Shown here: in pieces, positions 28,172 to 36,102 of the stretch | Numbering within the stretch: the first letter of the stretch is position 1 | How the letters are laid out: each line of letters starts with the position of its first letter | Origin: Acinetobacter genomosp. 15BJ | Lineage (GTDB): Bacteria > Pseudomonadota > Gammaproteobacteria > Pseudomonadales > Moraxellaceae | NCBI RefSeq assembly: GCF_000400715.1 | Contig: NZ_KE007347.1 | Span: 420,729 to 484,728 of the forward strand | Length of the DNA stretch: 64,000 nt | Direction of reading: 5' to 3' | Notes under the pieces: model-generated | Told to the model about the DNA's origin: nothing | Databases searched by the model: none | The model's input: only the letters and a program-made list of their open reading frames with translations | Program-made: the position numbers and the translations under genes

Positions 28172-30043
28172 ATGGAATCGTTTCGTACTCTCATTAAGGG
28201 TTGGTTGGGTAAAGTCCTGCTCGTTTTGTTTTTGACCCCTTTAGCACTTGTAGGGATTGAAGGATATTTTAGTGGTAGCAATAAAGCAGACGTTGCGAAA
28301 TCGGTAAACGGTCAAGATATTTCTAACAAAGAATTAGAAAGTGCAACCAAAAATTATAAAGACCAATATTTATCTTTGGTCAAAGGTGATGAATCACTTT
28401 TAAATTTACCTATTATTCAAGAAAAAGCATTAGATGCATTGATTGCACGTAGCTTATTACAGCAACAAGCTGAAAAGTTAGGTATGACTTTAAGTGATGT
28501 ACAGCTTGAGCAAATGTTGGCTCAGCAACCTAGCTTCCAAGAAAATGGACAGTTTTCACAAAAATTATATGAAAACTATTTACGTTCAGTGGGTATGACG
28601 AATCAGGCGTTGATTGCTAGCTTGCGTCAAGACCATGCACTTAAAATGATTTCAACATCATTGATGGATTATGCATTGGTGAGCAAGTCTGATGTACAGC
28701 AGTTAGCTAATTTACAAACTGAACAACGTACTTTGCATTTGGCAAGTATCAAGTTAGATGATTATAAAAAGGGCGTGACTGTATCGAATCAAGAAATTGC
28801 TGACTATTACAACAAGCATAAAAACGAGTTTAAGCAAGTTGCCAGTGTCGATGTTGATTATGTCGTACTTACACCAGCATTATTGCCGAAAGCAAACCTT
28901 GCGGTAACTGAGGCTGATTTACAGCAAGCTTATACTGCATTTGTGGATAAGCAACAAAAAGATGTAAAGCGTGAAGTTAAGCATATCCTAATTACCACAG
29001 ATGCACGTGATGACGCAGCCGCTCAAAAGCTTGCTAATGAAGTTTACGCTAAAATTCAAGCAGGCGAGTCATTTGCTCAAGCAGCAGCTCAGTACTCTGA
29101 AGATCCAAGCTCTAAAGCAAATGGTGGTTTAGTTGAAGCCTATGCACCTGGTGTGTTCTCAGCTGACTTTGATAATGCGGTTACTGCATTGAAAAATGGC
29201 CAGATTTCTAAACCTGTTAAAACACAATATGGTTATCACATCATTGAAGCCAATGCACCAGTTGCCAATATTCCTTCTTTTGAGGCTGAAAAAGCACGTT
29301 TAACGGCTGAGGTTGAAAAATCTAAGGCGGCGAATTTATTCAGTGATACAGTGAATAACTTAAACGAAATGGTTGTAGGTGGCGATTCACTTGATGTTGT
29401 TGCGCAAGAAGTGAAAGGTGCGCGTATTGAGTCTGCTGATGCCGTAACTTTAACAACCGATAATCCATATTTAAGTGATTTGAGTGTTAAAGCAAAATTG
29501 TTTAATGATGATGTGAAAAACGGTGATCGTAATGCATCTTCAAATATTCAAATGGCGAATGGTGATACGATTTGGATTAAAGTACGTAATTACCATGCAG
29601 CAGGTGTAAAACCTTTAAACGAAGCAACTGCTGATGTAAAAGCCAAAGTAATTGAAGCAAAAGCATATAAAGCAGCTCAAGCGAAAATTGCAACAATCCT
29701 TGCTGACTTTAAAACTCAGCCCGCTGCTCAGGTGGTTGCTAAATCTCAAGTTACTTTTGAAAATGCAGGCACATTCGCTCGTTCACAAGGTTTAAAACGT
29801 CCAATTGAACGTGCAGCATTCAGTATTCCTGCACCAAGCAAAGATGGTTTATGGTCTGCAACAACTGCCAAGTTGCCAAATGAATTAGTGATCGTTGCAG
29901 TTTCAAATGTGAATAGCAGCGTAGCAAGCACTTTACCAGCAGAACAGTTACAAGAGTTGAATAAGCTTTATCAACAGTTCCGCGGTCAGCAGGTCTTGGA
30001 AGACTATACTGAATACTTAAAATCACAAGCAAAGATCAAATAA
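28172..30043 (+). CDS. ppiD: Periplasmic folding chaperone / peptidyl-prolyl isomerase PpiD
   Basis: A 623-aa inner-membrane-anchored periplasmic chaperone. A single N-terminal helix (about residues 11-34, VLLVLFLTPLALVGIEGYF) serves as anchor. A SurA-N-like domain (about 35-200) and one parvulin domain (about 265-365, with EVKHILITTD, GGLVEAYAPGVFSADF and TQYGYHIIEA) follow. It helps newly secreted proteins fold at the SecYEG exit. It lies downstream of hupB as in E. coli. A bidirectional terminator follows. Confidence 0.93.
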   Translation: MESFRTLIKGWLGKVLLVLFLTPLALVGIEGYFSGSNKADVAKSVNGQDISNKELESATKNYKDQYLSLVKGDESLLNLPIIQEKALDALIARSLLQQQAEKLGMTLSDVQLEQMLAQQPSFQENGQFSQKLYENYLRSVGMTNQALIASLRQDHALKMISTSLMDYALVSKSDVQQLANLQTEQRTLHLASIKLDDYKKGVTVSNQEIADYYNKHKNEFKQVASVDVDYVVLTPALLPKANLAVTEADLQQAYTAFVDKQQKDVKREVKHILITTDARDDAAAQKLANEVYAKIQAGESFAQAAAQYSEDPSSKANGGLVEAYAPGVFSADFDNAVTALKNGQISKPVKTQYGYHIIEANAPVANIPSFEAEKARLTAEVEKSKAANLFSDTVNNLNEMVVGGDSLDVVAQEVKGARIESADAVTLTTDNPYLSDLSVKAKLFNDDVKNGDRNASSNIQMANGDTIWIKVRNYHAAGVKPLNEATADVKAKVIEAKAYKAAQAKIATILADFKTQPAAQVVAKSQVTFENAGTFARSQGLKRPIERAAFSIPAPSKDGLWSATTAKLPNELVIVAVSNVNSSVASTLPAEQLQELNKLYQQFRGQQVLEDYTEYLKSQAKIK

Positions 30044-30058
30044 GTTTGTTCTAAGCAT

Positions 30059-30091
30059 AAAAAAGCCAGTTTGTTCAAACTGGCTTTTTTA
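30059..30091. terminator. Bidirectional terminator between ppiD and cpoB
   Basis: AAAAAAGCCAGTTTG/AAACTGGCTTTTTT with a tiny loop; symmetrical A and T tails serve both convergent genes. Confidence 0.92.
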
Positions 30092-30105
30092 TTGGAGGCG
30101 ATAAA

Positions 30106-30966
30106 CTATTTTTTCTGAATAAATTTAGCTTCTTCAGATTGTGGGTATTGGCTGATCAGCTTAGTTTTATATTGATTTGCTAAAGCAGTATTTTTATCGA
30201 CTTCTTTGGCAATGCTATATAACTGATAAACCGCACGAGATGCTTTGGCTGAGTTTGGATAGCGAGTCGCCACAATATTATAGTTCTGCTTTGCTGCTTT
30301 ATAGTCTACAGGTTCTACAGCTAGGTAGAATTCAGCAAGCCAGAAGTATGCATTCCCGACATAAATACCATTCGGATGGTTTTTAATGAAGTTTTGCATT
30401 GGTTGAATGGCTTTTTTTGCACCACCTTGTTTGTAGGCATCAAGTGCAACGGTATAGGCAGCTTTTTCTAACTCGATTTGATTGGTGGTGTTACTGGTTG
30501 TCGCTGTATTAGGCTGTGGTTGGGAAGCAGGTGGTTGTTGTACTTTAGCGGGTGCTGTTTGTTGCTGCTGAGCTGGGGCCGTTGGTGCAATCGTAGGTGC
30601 TGCAGCCTCTGTATTGGCTGTTGCGGTTGCAGCAGTTCCGTCTTGGGCTTCAAGGTTTTCTTCTGGCGGATCAATTTTTTGCGAAAGTAGTTCTAAGCGT
30701 TGATCAAGATCCGTATAGCGATTGGTGAGCTCTTTCTTTAATTGCTCTATCGCATTGTCATGTTCTTCAAGTTGACCACGTAACTTACGAATTTCTTCTT
30801 CAAGTTTTTGGTTCTTTTGCATGATTTCCCAGTTCAAGCTTGGAGAACCTGCAACAACATTATTGGCTTGCTGCTGGCTTAAAGAGCGCGATTCAATAGG
30901 AACATTGGCATATAAATGTGCACTGCTGAGCAGGGCAATAAAAAGTACGGAATGCTTTTTTAGCAT
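30106..30966 (-). CDS. cpoB: Cell division coordinator CpoB (YbgF, tol-pal associated)
   Basis: A 286-aa periplasmic protein. It has a signal peptide (residues 1-20, cleavage near LYA-NVP), a trimerising coiled coil (about 45-95), an Ala/Pro/Gln/Thr-rich linker (about 100-165) and C-terminal TPR repeats (about 170-280, YKQGGAKKAIQPMQNFIKNHPN). CpoB couples outer-membrane constriction by Tol-Pal to peptidoglycan synthesis. Usually it ends a tol-pal cluster; here it stands alone. Confidence 0.9.
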   Translation of the reverse strand: MLKKHSVLFIALLSSAHLYANVPIESRSLSQQQANNVVAGSPSLNWEIMQKNQKLEEEIRKLRGQLEEHDNAIEQLKKELTNRYTDLDQRLELLSQKIDPPEENLEAQDGTAATATANTEAAAPTIAPTAPAQQQQTAPAKVQQPPASQPQPNTATTSNTTNQIELEKAAYTVALDAYKQGGAKKAIQPMQNFIKNHPNGIYVGNAYFWLAEFYLAVEPVDYKAAKQNYNIVATRYPNSAKASRAVYQLYSIAKEVDKNTALANQYKTKLISQYPQSEEAKFIQKK

Positions 30967-31242
30967 AAAAATTCATCCATAAGTTGAAATATAAAGCTGT
31001 GGTCGGACAAGTCTTCACCTTTTACTTGCAACACATCAGATATAGATTTTTGATTAAGCCATTAAAACAGCAACTCATTTAAATGCAATAAGCATTTACA
31101 ATCTTCAAGCACTTTTGAAGGGAATTGGTTGGTTATTGTTTAATGTTTAAACACAATTAAAATAAATAGATAACAAATATATGGAGGTTGGTGAGGAATT
31201 AGGCAGTTGAGTTGAAAACTCACTGAAAAACAGAGACAAGGC
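30967..31242. other. Gene-free region between cpoB and the SRP RNA gene
   Basis: Divergent intergenic stretch that should carry the cpoB promoter on the minus strand. It is AT-rich. I see no complete frame with a credible ribosome site and no strong repeat. Confidence 0.4.
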
Positions 31243-31270
31243 TTGCAACTCAGATAAAAATCTCTATACT
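31243..31270 (+). promoter_or_regulatory. Promoter of the SRP RNA gene
   Basis: TTGCAA at 31243-31248, a 16-bp spacer and TATACT at 31265-31270. Transcription would begin about 31277, just before the RNA's 5' helix. Confidence 0.6.
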
Positions 31271-31282
31271 TTGTCAGGCAAT

Positions 31283-31392
<110 letters not shown>

Positions 31393-31397
31393 ACCAT

Positions 31398-31880
31398 TTA
31401 TTCTTCTTCGCTCGTTCGAGCAATCGCTTTCATAATTACCCCCATATCAAAACCACGATATTGTAAAAATCGAATTTGTTTTGCTTTGATTTTAGGGTCA
31501 GTTGCGACTTCTTCTCCAAATTTCTTGAGCTTAAGCTGATAGGCTTGATCGAGCCAGTTCACTTCTTGAAGTTCTTCAGTAATCAGCTCTGTATCCAGTT
31601 GTTTTGCCTTCAATGCCTGTTTGATTCGTTGTAAGCCCTTACCTTTTCTAATTTGGCTGGCGAGGGTGAGTTCCGCAACGCGTTGGTCGCTCTGATAGTT
31701 CTGTTGTGCTAGCTCTTCCACAAGGTTTGCCACTTCATTTGGATTGATTGCGTAGAGATTCAGTTTGGTGATTAATTCGGCTTGTGAATAATCACGACGC
31801 GTGAGCAGGGCAAAAGCATAAGAACGTAATCGTTGCCCGGTCAGCGTTTTGGGTTTTTCGGTTTTATCTGAATTGAACAT
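31398..31880 (-). CDS. recX: Regulatory protein RecX
   Basis: A 160-aa modulator that caps or inhibits RecA filaments. It has the RecX three-helix repeats, with LLTRRDYSQAELITKL near residues 26-41 and the FLQYRGFDMGVIMKAI end. It lies directly downstream of recA, but the recA terminator sits between them only 13 nt before its ATG. Its level therefore depends on terminator read-through, as in other bacteria. GAGGA is placed 5 nt before the ATG. Confidence 0.9.
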   Translation of the reverse strand: MFNSDKTEKPKTLTGQRLRSYAFALLTRRDYSQAELITKLNLYAINPNEVANLVEELAQQNYQSDQRVAELTLASQIRKGKGLQRIKQALKAKQLDTELITEELQEVNWLDQAYQLKLKKFGEEVATDPKIKAKQIRFLQYRGFDMGVIMKAIARTSEEE

Positions 31881-31892
31881 GCTTTCCTCATG

Positions 31893-31918
31893 AAAAAAAA
31901 CGCCCCGAAGGGCGTTTC
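31893..31918 (-). terminator. recA terminator upstream of recX
   Basis: On the minus strand AAACGCCC-TTCG-GGGCGTTT followed by T5 or more, 3 nt after the recA stop. It limits recX expression to read-through. Confidence 0.9.
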
Positions 31919-31921
31919 AGT

Positions 31922-32968
31922 TTAGATTTCTAGTAAATCTGGTTCTTCTTCAATCTCATTTTGAGCTGCTTCATTTTTATTCTTGGTGAGAAGCTGTTCA
32001 CGAATGATTTTTTCAATTTCTTGAGCCATTAATGGATTCTCTTCAAAATGACGAATCACATTGTTTTTACCTTGCCCAATTTTGTTACCTTGATATGAAT
32101 ACCAAGCACCTGCTTTTTGAACAATATCTTGTTGAACGGCTAGATCAACGAGTTCACCCAACTGGTTGGTACCTCGACCATACATGATCTGGAAGACCGC
32201 TTCTTTGAACGGAGGCGCCATTTTGTTTTTAACAACTTTAACGCGCGTTTCGTTACCTGTAATTTCATCGCCTTCTTTTACTGCACCGATACGACGAATA
32301 TCTAAACGTACAGATGCATAGAATTTAAGCGCATTACCACCAGTCGTTGTTTCTGGACTACCAAACATGACACCAATCTTCATACGAATTTGGTTAATGA
32401 AGATCACCATACAGTTTGAGCGTTTTGCATTACCTGTGATCTTACGTAGTGCCTGACTCATCAAACGCGCTTGTAAGCCCATGTGTGAATCGCCCATTTC
32501 GCCTTCAATTTCAGCTTTAGGCGTCAATGCAGCAACGGAGTCGACAACGATGAGGTCAATTGCACCTGAACGAACCAACATGTCAGCAATTTCTAATGCT
32601 TGTTCACCGTGGTCGGGTTGTGAAACCAATAGATTATCAATATCTACACCAAGTTTACGTGCATATTCAGGATCTAAGGCATGTTCTGCATCGATAAATG
32701 CACATGTACCGCCATTCTTCTGACATTGTGCAATCGCTTGTAATGTCATGGTGGTTTTACCTGAAGATTCAGGACCGTAAATTTCAACAATACGACCCTT
32801 AGGTAATCCGCCAATCCCTAATGCGATATCTAATGTTAAAGAACCCGTAGAAACAGCTTCAACCGCTAACACAGTGTTATCGCCTAAGCGCATCACGGTA
32901 TTTTTACCAAATTGCTTTTCAATCTGACCTAAGGCAGCTTGTAGCGCTTTACTTTTATTATCATCCAT
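31922..32968 (-). CDS. recA: Recombinase RecA
   Basis: A 348-aa DNA recombinase for homologous repair and natural transformation. Walker [10 protein letters not shown] (about residues 65-73), the [19 protein letters not shown] loop, the L2 segment around [15 protein letters not shown] and the acidic tail (EEEPDLLEI) are all seen. No LexA-type box is evident upstream, consistent with Acinetobacter lacking a classical LexA. A leader with an inverted repeat lies at 33024-33044. Confidence 0.98.
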   Translation of the reverse strand: MDDNKSKALQAALGQIEKQFGKNTVMRLGDNTVLAVEAVSTGSLTLDIALGIGGLPKGRIVEIYGPESSGKTTMTLQAIAQCQKNGGTCAFIDAEHALDPEYARKLGVDIDNLLVSQPDHGEQALEIADMLVRSGAIDLIVVDSVAALTPKAEIEGEMGDSHMGLQARLMSQALRKITGNAKRSNCMVIFINQIRMKIGVMFGSPETTTGGNALKFYASVRLDIRRIGAVKEGDEITGNETRVKVVKNKMAPPFKEAVFQIMYGRGTNQLGELVDLAVQQDIVQKAGAWYSYQGNKIGQGKNNVIRHFEENPLMAQEIEKIIREQLLTKNKNEAAQNEIEEEPDLLEI

Positions 32969-33023
32969 CTCAAAACCTCAAAACTTTATTTCTTAACGAC
33001 TAACCCAAGTGGATGTATTGAAT

Positions 33024-33048
33024 CTCAACTTGTTGGGACTTGAGTATA
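33024..33048 (-). promoter_or_regulatory. recA promoter -10 and structured leader
   Basis: On the minus strand TATACT (33048-33043) is followed at once by the interrupted palindrome CTCAA...TTGAG (33024-33044) within the likely 5' leader. The -35 is poor. Acinetobacter recA is reported to rely on its leader rather than LexA; here I only see the dyad. Confidence 0.4.
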
Positions 33049-33137
33049 GTGGCAGATTCTAGTTGTTTATTCTACATCTGATCTGTGTCTATGCGACACG
33101 AGATGACGCATCCAAAAATAGAAAATATTCATCCAGC

Positions 33138-33566
33138 TTATTCATCATGATAAGACCAGGATTGTACATTTTCTTGTTTAAAACGATTGATATCACGACG
33201 ATCTTTTTTACTTGGCCGATGATCAGGTCGGGCTAGATTATGCAATTTTCGTTGTGAGGCATGCAACTCTCTGCGAGTAATACTTTCTGCTGTTTCTTCA
33301 TAAAGCAGTTGTGCCATCGGTGCACCACCGCGGATGGCGGAAAGTGCTTTCACAACCACAGTTTTTTTATCGAGACCCTGTTGAATGGTGAGTTCCATTC
33401 CAACACGCACATCTCTAGAAACTTTGACGCGATCATTGTTGTGATGGACTTTGCCACCTTCAATCGCAGCTTTGGCAATTGAGCGTGTTTTAAAAAAACG
33501 AGCTGCCCAAAGCCATTTATCAATGCGCATGGCATCCATGCTGTCTGGTTCATGCTGTTTTGGCAT
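33138..33566 (-). CDS. hslR: S4-domain RNA-binding protein, Hsp15 family
   Basis: A 142-aa protein with an N-terminal S4 RNA-binding domain (MRIDKWLWAARFFKTRSIAKAAIEGGKV, about residues 13-40). The basic C-terminal tail is rich in Arg/Lys (HRPSKKDRRDINRFK). E. coli Hsp15 binds stalled 50S subunits carrying peptidyl-tRNA. The start overlaps the end of the upstream nucleotidase gene by 17 bp, and E. coli has the same yrfG-hslR neighbourhood, which supports the assignment. Confidence 0.9.
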   Translation of the reverse strand: MPKQHEPDSMDAMRIDKWLWAARFFKTRSIAKAAIEGGKVHHNNDRVKVSRDVRVGMELTIQQGLDKKTVVVKALSAIRGGAPMAQLLYEETAESITRRELHASQRKLHNLARPDHRPSKKDRRDINRFKQENVQSWSYHDE

Positions 33567-34254
33567 CTGTTACCTGTTGGTTGGTTTCAAGATAATCAAA
33601 AAGTTCAGTTAAATGATCAAGTACAGGGTATGGCAGCTCAGTTGCAGCTCTCGCAGCTTTGCTACTAGACGGCTGTAGAATACTGAATAACTGGCGGATA
33701 CCAAAGTCTTCTGCGCCTTTGAGCACGGCAACTGTATCATCGATAAATACTGCTTGTGCGGGATCAAATGGGTGCAACTGTTGTAGCTTTTGCCAAAAAG
33801 CGACTTCTTCTTTGGCATGCCCTAATTCTTCGCTACTGATCATAAGTTCAAAGTAGGGGCTAAGTTCTACATTTTCAAGTTTGAGTTGTAAGCCTGCACG
33901 ATCTGCATTGGTCAGTAACCAACAACGATAACCTTGGGCATGGAGTTGCTGCAATAGTTGATGACAGCCAACACGAGCACGAATTTTTTCGCGATGCTCG
34001 TACTGTAGTTGCAATACATCAACTCCAACTTTAGCCGTCCAGTACGCCGAAGAATACCAAGATAGTGTATGCTTATGTTGTTGGTAAAATTGAAACAGTG
34101 TTTGTTGGCTTTGCTCCAGCGTACATTGATGTACTTGAGCGTGTCGTTCAGGCAAACAATGATTCCAAATAAAATCATCAAAGGCTAAATCGAGTAAGGT
34201 GCCATCCATGTCAAACATGGCGATTGGTTGCTGCTGTAAATCTGAATATGACAT
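33550..34254 (-). CDS. yrfG: HAD-family GMP/IMP nucleotidase YrfG
   Basis: A 234-aa haloacid-dehalogenase superfamily phosphatase. Motif I FDMDGTLLDL is at residues 14-23, motif II LLTNADRAGL is near 113-122, a motif III lysine region is LGHAKEEVAFW, and motif IV is VFIDDT near 168-173. The E. coli homolog dephosphorylates GMP and IMP. It is adjacent to and overlaps hslR, and is divergent from cysQ with an 11-bp gap, so the two promoters must overlap the coding ends. Confidence 0.85.
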   Translation of the reverse strand: MSYSDLQQQPIAMFDMDGTLLDLAFDDFIWNHCLPERHAQVHQCTLEQSQQTLFQFYQQHKHTLSWYSSAYWTAKVGVDVLQLQYEHREKIRARVGCHQLLQQLHAQGYRCWLLTNADRAGLQLKLENVELSPYFELMISSEELGHAKEEVAFWQKLQQLHPFDPAQAVFIDDTVAVLKGAEDFGIRQLFSILQPSSSKAARAATELPYPVLDHLTELFDYLETNQQVTDAKTA

Positions 34255-34265
34255 AAGGTTGGTCT

Positions 34266-35123
34266 ATGTTTATTAAAACGCTTGCCCCACAAGATCAGTT
34301 AATTTCACAACTTGTTCCGATCATGGCGCAGGCAAGTCAAATATTGTTGGAAGAATACCAAAGTTATTGTGCTGGTTGCGAGTTTAATATTCAGGAAAAA
34401 AGCGATGATTCGCCTGTAACGCAGGCTGATTTAAAGGTAAATCACTTTTTATTAAAGCACTTAGCCACAGTTACACCACAATTACCTGTGTTATCAGAAG
34501 AGAGTGATTACTCTGCTCGAGCAGCATGGCAGCGCTGCTGGATGCTTGATCCACTGGATGGGACTAAAGAGTTTATACATGAGCGTGACGAGTTTACGAT
34601 TAATTTGAGTTTGATTGAGGATCATCAAACCACCTTCGCTATTATTGCTGTGCCATGTGAGCAGGTGATGTACATTGGCTATACTTCGCAATTACCTTAT
34701 AAATATAGTTTTAGCCAACAACAATGGTTTCAATACCAGATCGAAGAACATAATTGGGTGGTACCGCTGCAAATTGGTTTAAGTCATAGCAGTAAAAATC
34801 CTAAATATAAAAACTTTATTGAACCGATTTTGCAGAATCGTGAAGTTGAGCGTCGTGAAGCAGGCAGTGCTTACAAGTTTTGTATGATGCTTGAAGGTGA
34901 AATTGACATTTATCCTCGGTTCCATCCAACCTCAGAATGGGATACTAGTTCAGGGCAAGCTCTGCTAGAAAGTATCGGAGGTGGTCTAATGACCTTGGAT
35001 CAAAAACCATTTCTATATAATCAGCGTGAAACGGTTTTGAATGGCGGCTTTATCGCTTATCGAGATCAGCATTGCAAAAATATTGCATATGATGCGCTCA
35101 GTCGTTCTGGCATTTTAGATTGA
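34266..35123 (+). CDS. cysQ: 3'(2'),5'-bisphosphate nucleotidase CysQ
   Basis: A 285-aa Mg2+-dependent phosphatase of the inositol monophosphatase superfamily. It removes PAP produced during sulfate assimilation. The motifs are PVTQADLKVN (about residues 57-66), LSEESD (about 76-81), LDPLDGTKEF (about 96-105) and the C-terminal SEWDTSSGQALLESIGG, the family's WDxxA-type motif. It may be co-transcribed with the histidine phosphatase 45 bp downstream. Confidence 0.92.
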   Translation: MFIKTLAPQDQLISQLVPIMAQASQILLEEYQSYCAGCEFNIQEKSDDSPVTQADLKVNHFLLKHLATVTPQLPVLSEESDYSARAAWQRCWMLDPLDGTKEFIHERDEFTINLSLIEDHQTTFAIIAVPCEQVMYIGYTSQLPYKYSFSQQQWFQYQIEEHNWVVPLQIGLSHSSKNPKYKNFIEPILQNREVERREAGSAYKFCMMLEGEIDIYPRFHPTSEWDTSSGQALLESIGGGLMTLDQKPFLYNQRETVLNGGFIAYRDQHCKNIAYDALSRSGILD

Positions 35124-35168
35124 GTGTTATCTGGCTCATGCTATAGTGAGTTAAATTAAAGCCTGTAT

Positions 35169-35906
35169 GTGAATATGACTCTGCACTTATTGCCTAAAAG
35201 TATGTTTGAAGCAATTGATTTACTTCCAGATGCTTCTACACCTGTGACTTTGTTTACGCGTCATTCTTTACGCGAATTGGTGAATGGGCAAGGTTTGGCT
35301 GGTTATGATCTACAGTTGACTGAGCAGGGGCGAGATCTGGCTTATGCTTGGGGACAATATTTAGTTCAAAATACGGATCGGGCGATTCAGCATTGTATTT
35401 CCAGTCCGATTCAGCGCTGTGTAGATACAGCTGCCTTAATGATTGAAGGGGCTGATGAGACACGCAAAGCGGTTAATACCCATCAGATTGAAATTGTTGA
35501 ACAACGTTTATTGGTTGAGCCTGGCAGCTTTGTTTTAGACATACAACAGGCAGCCCCTTATTTCCGTAAACAGGGCGCATTAGGTTTTATTAATAGCTTT
35601 GTGAATAATGCTTTGCCAGGGATGAAACATCCCATTACGGGCGTATTTGATGTATTGGAATTGCTTTATCATACCCATCCTACACAACAGAATGGTTTAA
35701 GCTTGGCTGTAAGCCATGACACGATTCTTGCTGCAATTGTTGCGGTGATCTCAGGTAAAAATCAAATAGAACAAATGGATTGGCCAGACATGATGGAGGG
35801 TTTATTTGTATGGTTTGAGGGTGAGGATTTTAGTAGTAGTAAGCTAAAATGGATTTGGCGTGGTAAGCGAGAAGAATTGGTTATTCAAGATTTTAAAAAT
35901 ACATAG
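35169..35906 (+). CDS. Histidine phosphatase family protein
   Basis: A 245-aa histidine-phosphatase superfamily protein of the branch with a TRHSLRE nucleophile motif (His about residue 31). It also has SPIQRCVDTA (about 79-88) and the catalytic AVSHDTILAA (about 185-194). Substrate is unknown. The start may be GTG 35169 or ATG 35175; neither has a strong Shine-Dalgarno, and the ATG is equally likely. It follows cysQ closely, so a link to phosphate removal is possible but unproven. Confidence 0.78.
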   Translation: MNMTLHLLPKSMFEAIDLLPDASTPVTLFTRHSLRELVNGQGLAGYDLQLTEQGRDLAYAWGQYLVQNTDRAIQHCISSPIQRCVDTAALMIEGADETRKAVNTHQIEIVEQRLLVEPGSFVLDIQQAAPYFRKQGALGFINSFVNNALPGMKHPITGVFDVLELLYHTHPTQQNGLSLAVSHDTILAAIVAVISGKNQIEQMDWPDMMEGLFVWFEGEDFSSSKLKWIWRGKREELVIQDFKNT

Positions 35907-36102
35907 AATAAAAAACAAACTAATTTTTTTGCACGTAAATGGAAATTTTTTATCTAAGTTGCGGTTCTTTTTTATTTTTAAAAATTAACACCTCTCAGCT
36001 GTTTTAGCTGTTAGTATATATAAATACATGATTTATATTAATTTTAACTAATTAACTTAATTTTCCATTAACGATAATTTATCAAGTTTTTCTTGGGGAA
36101 GT

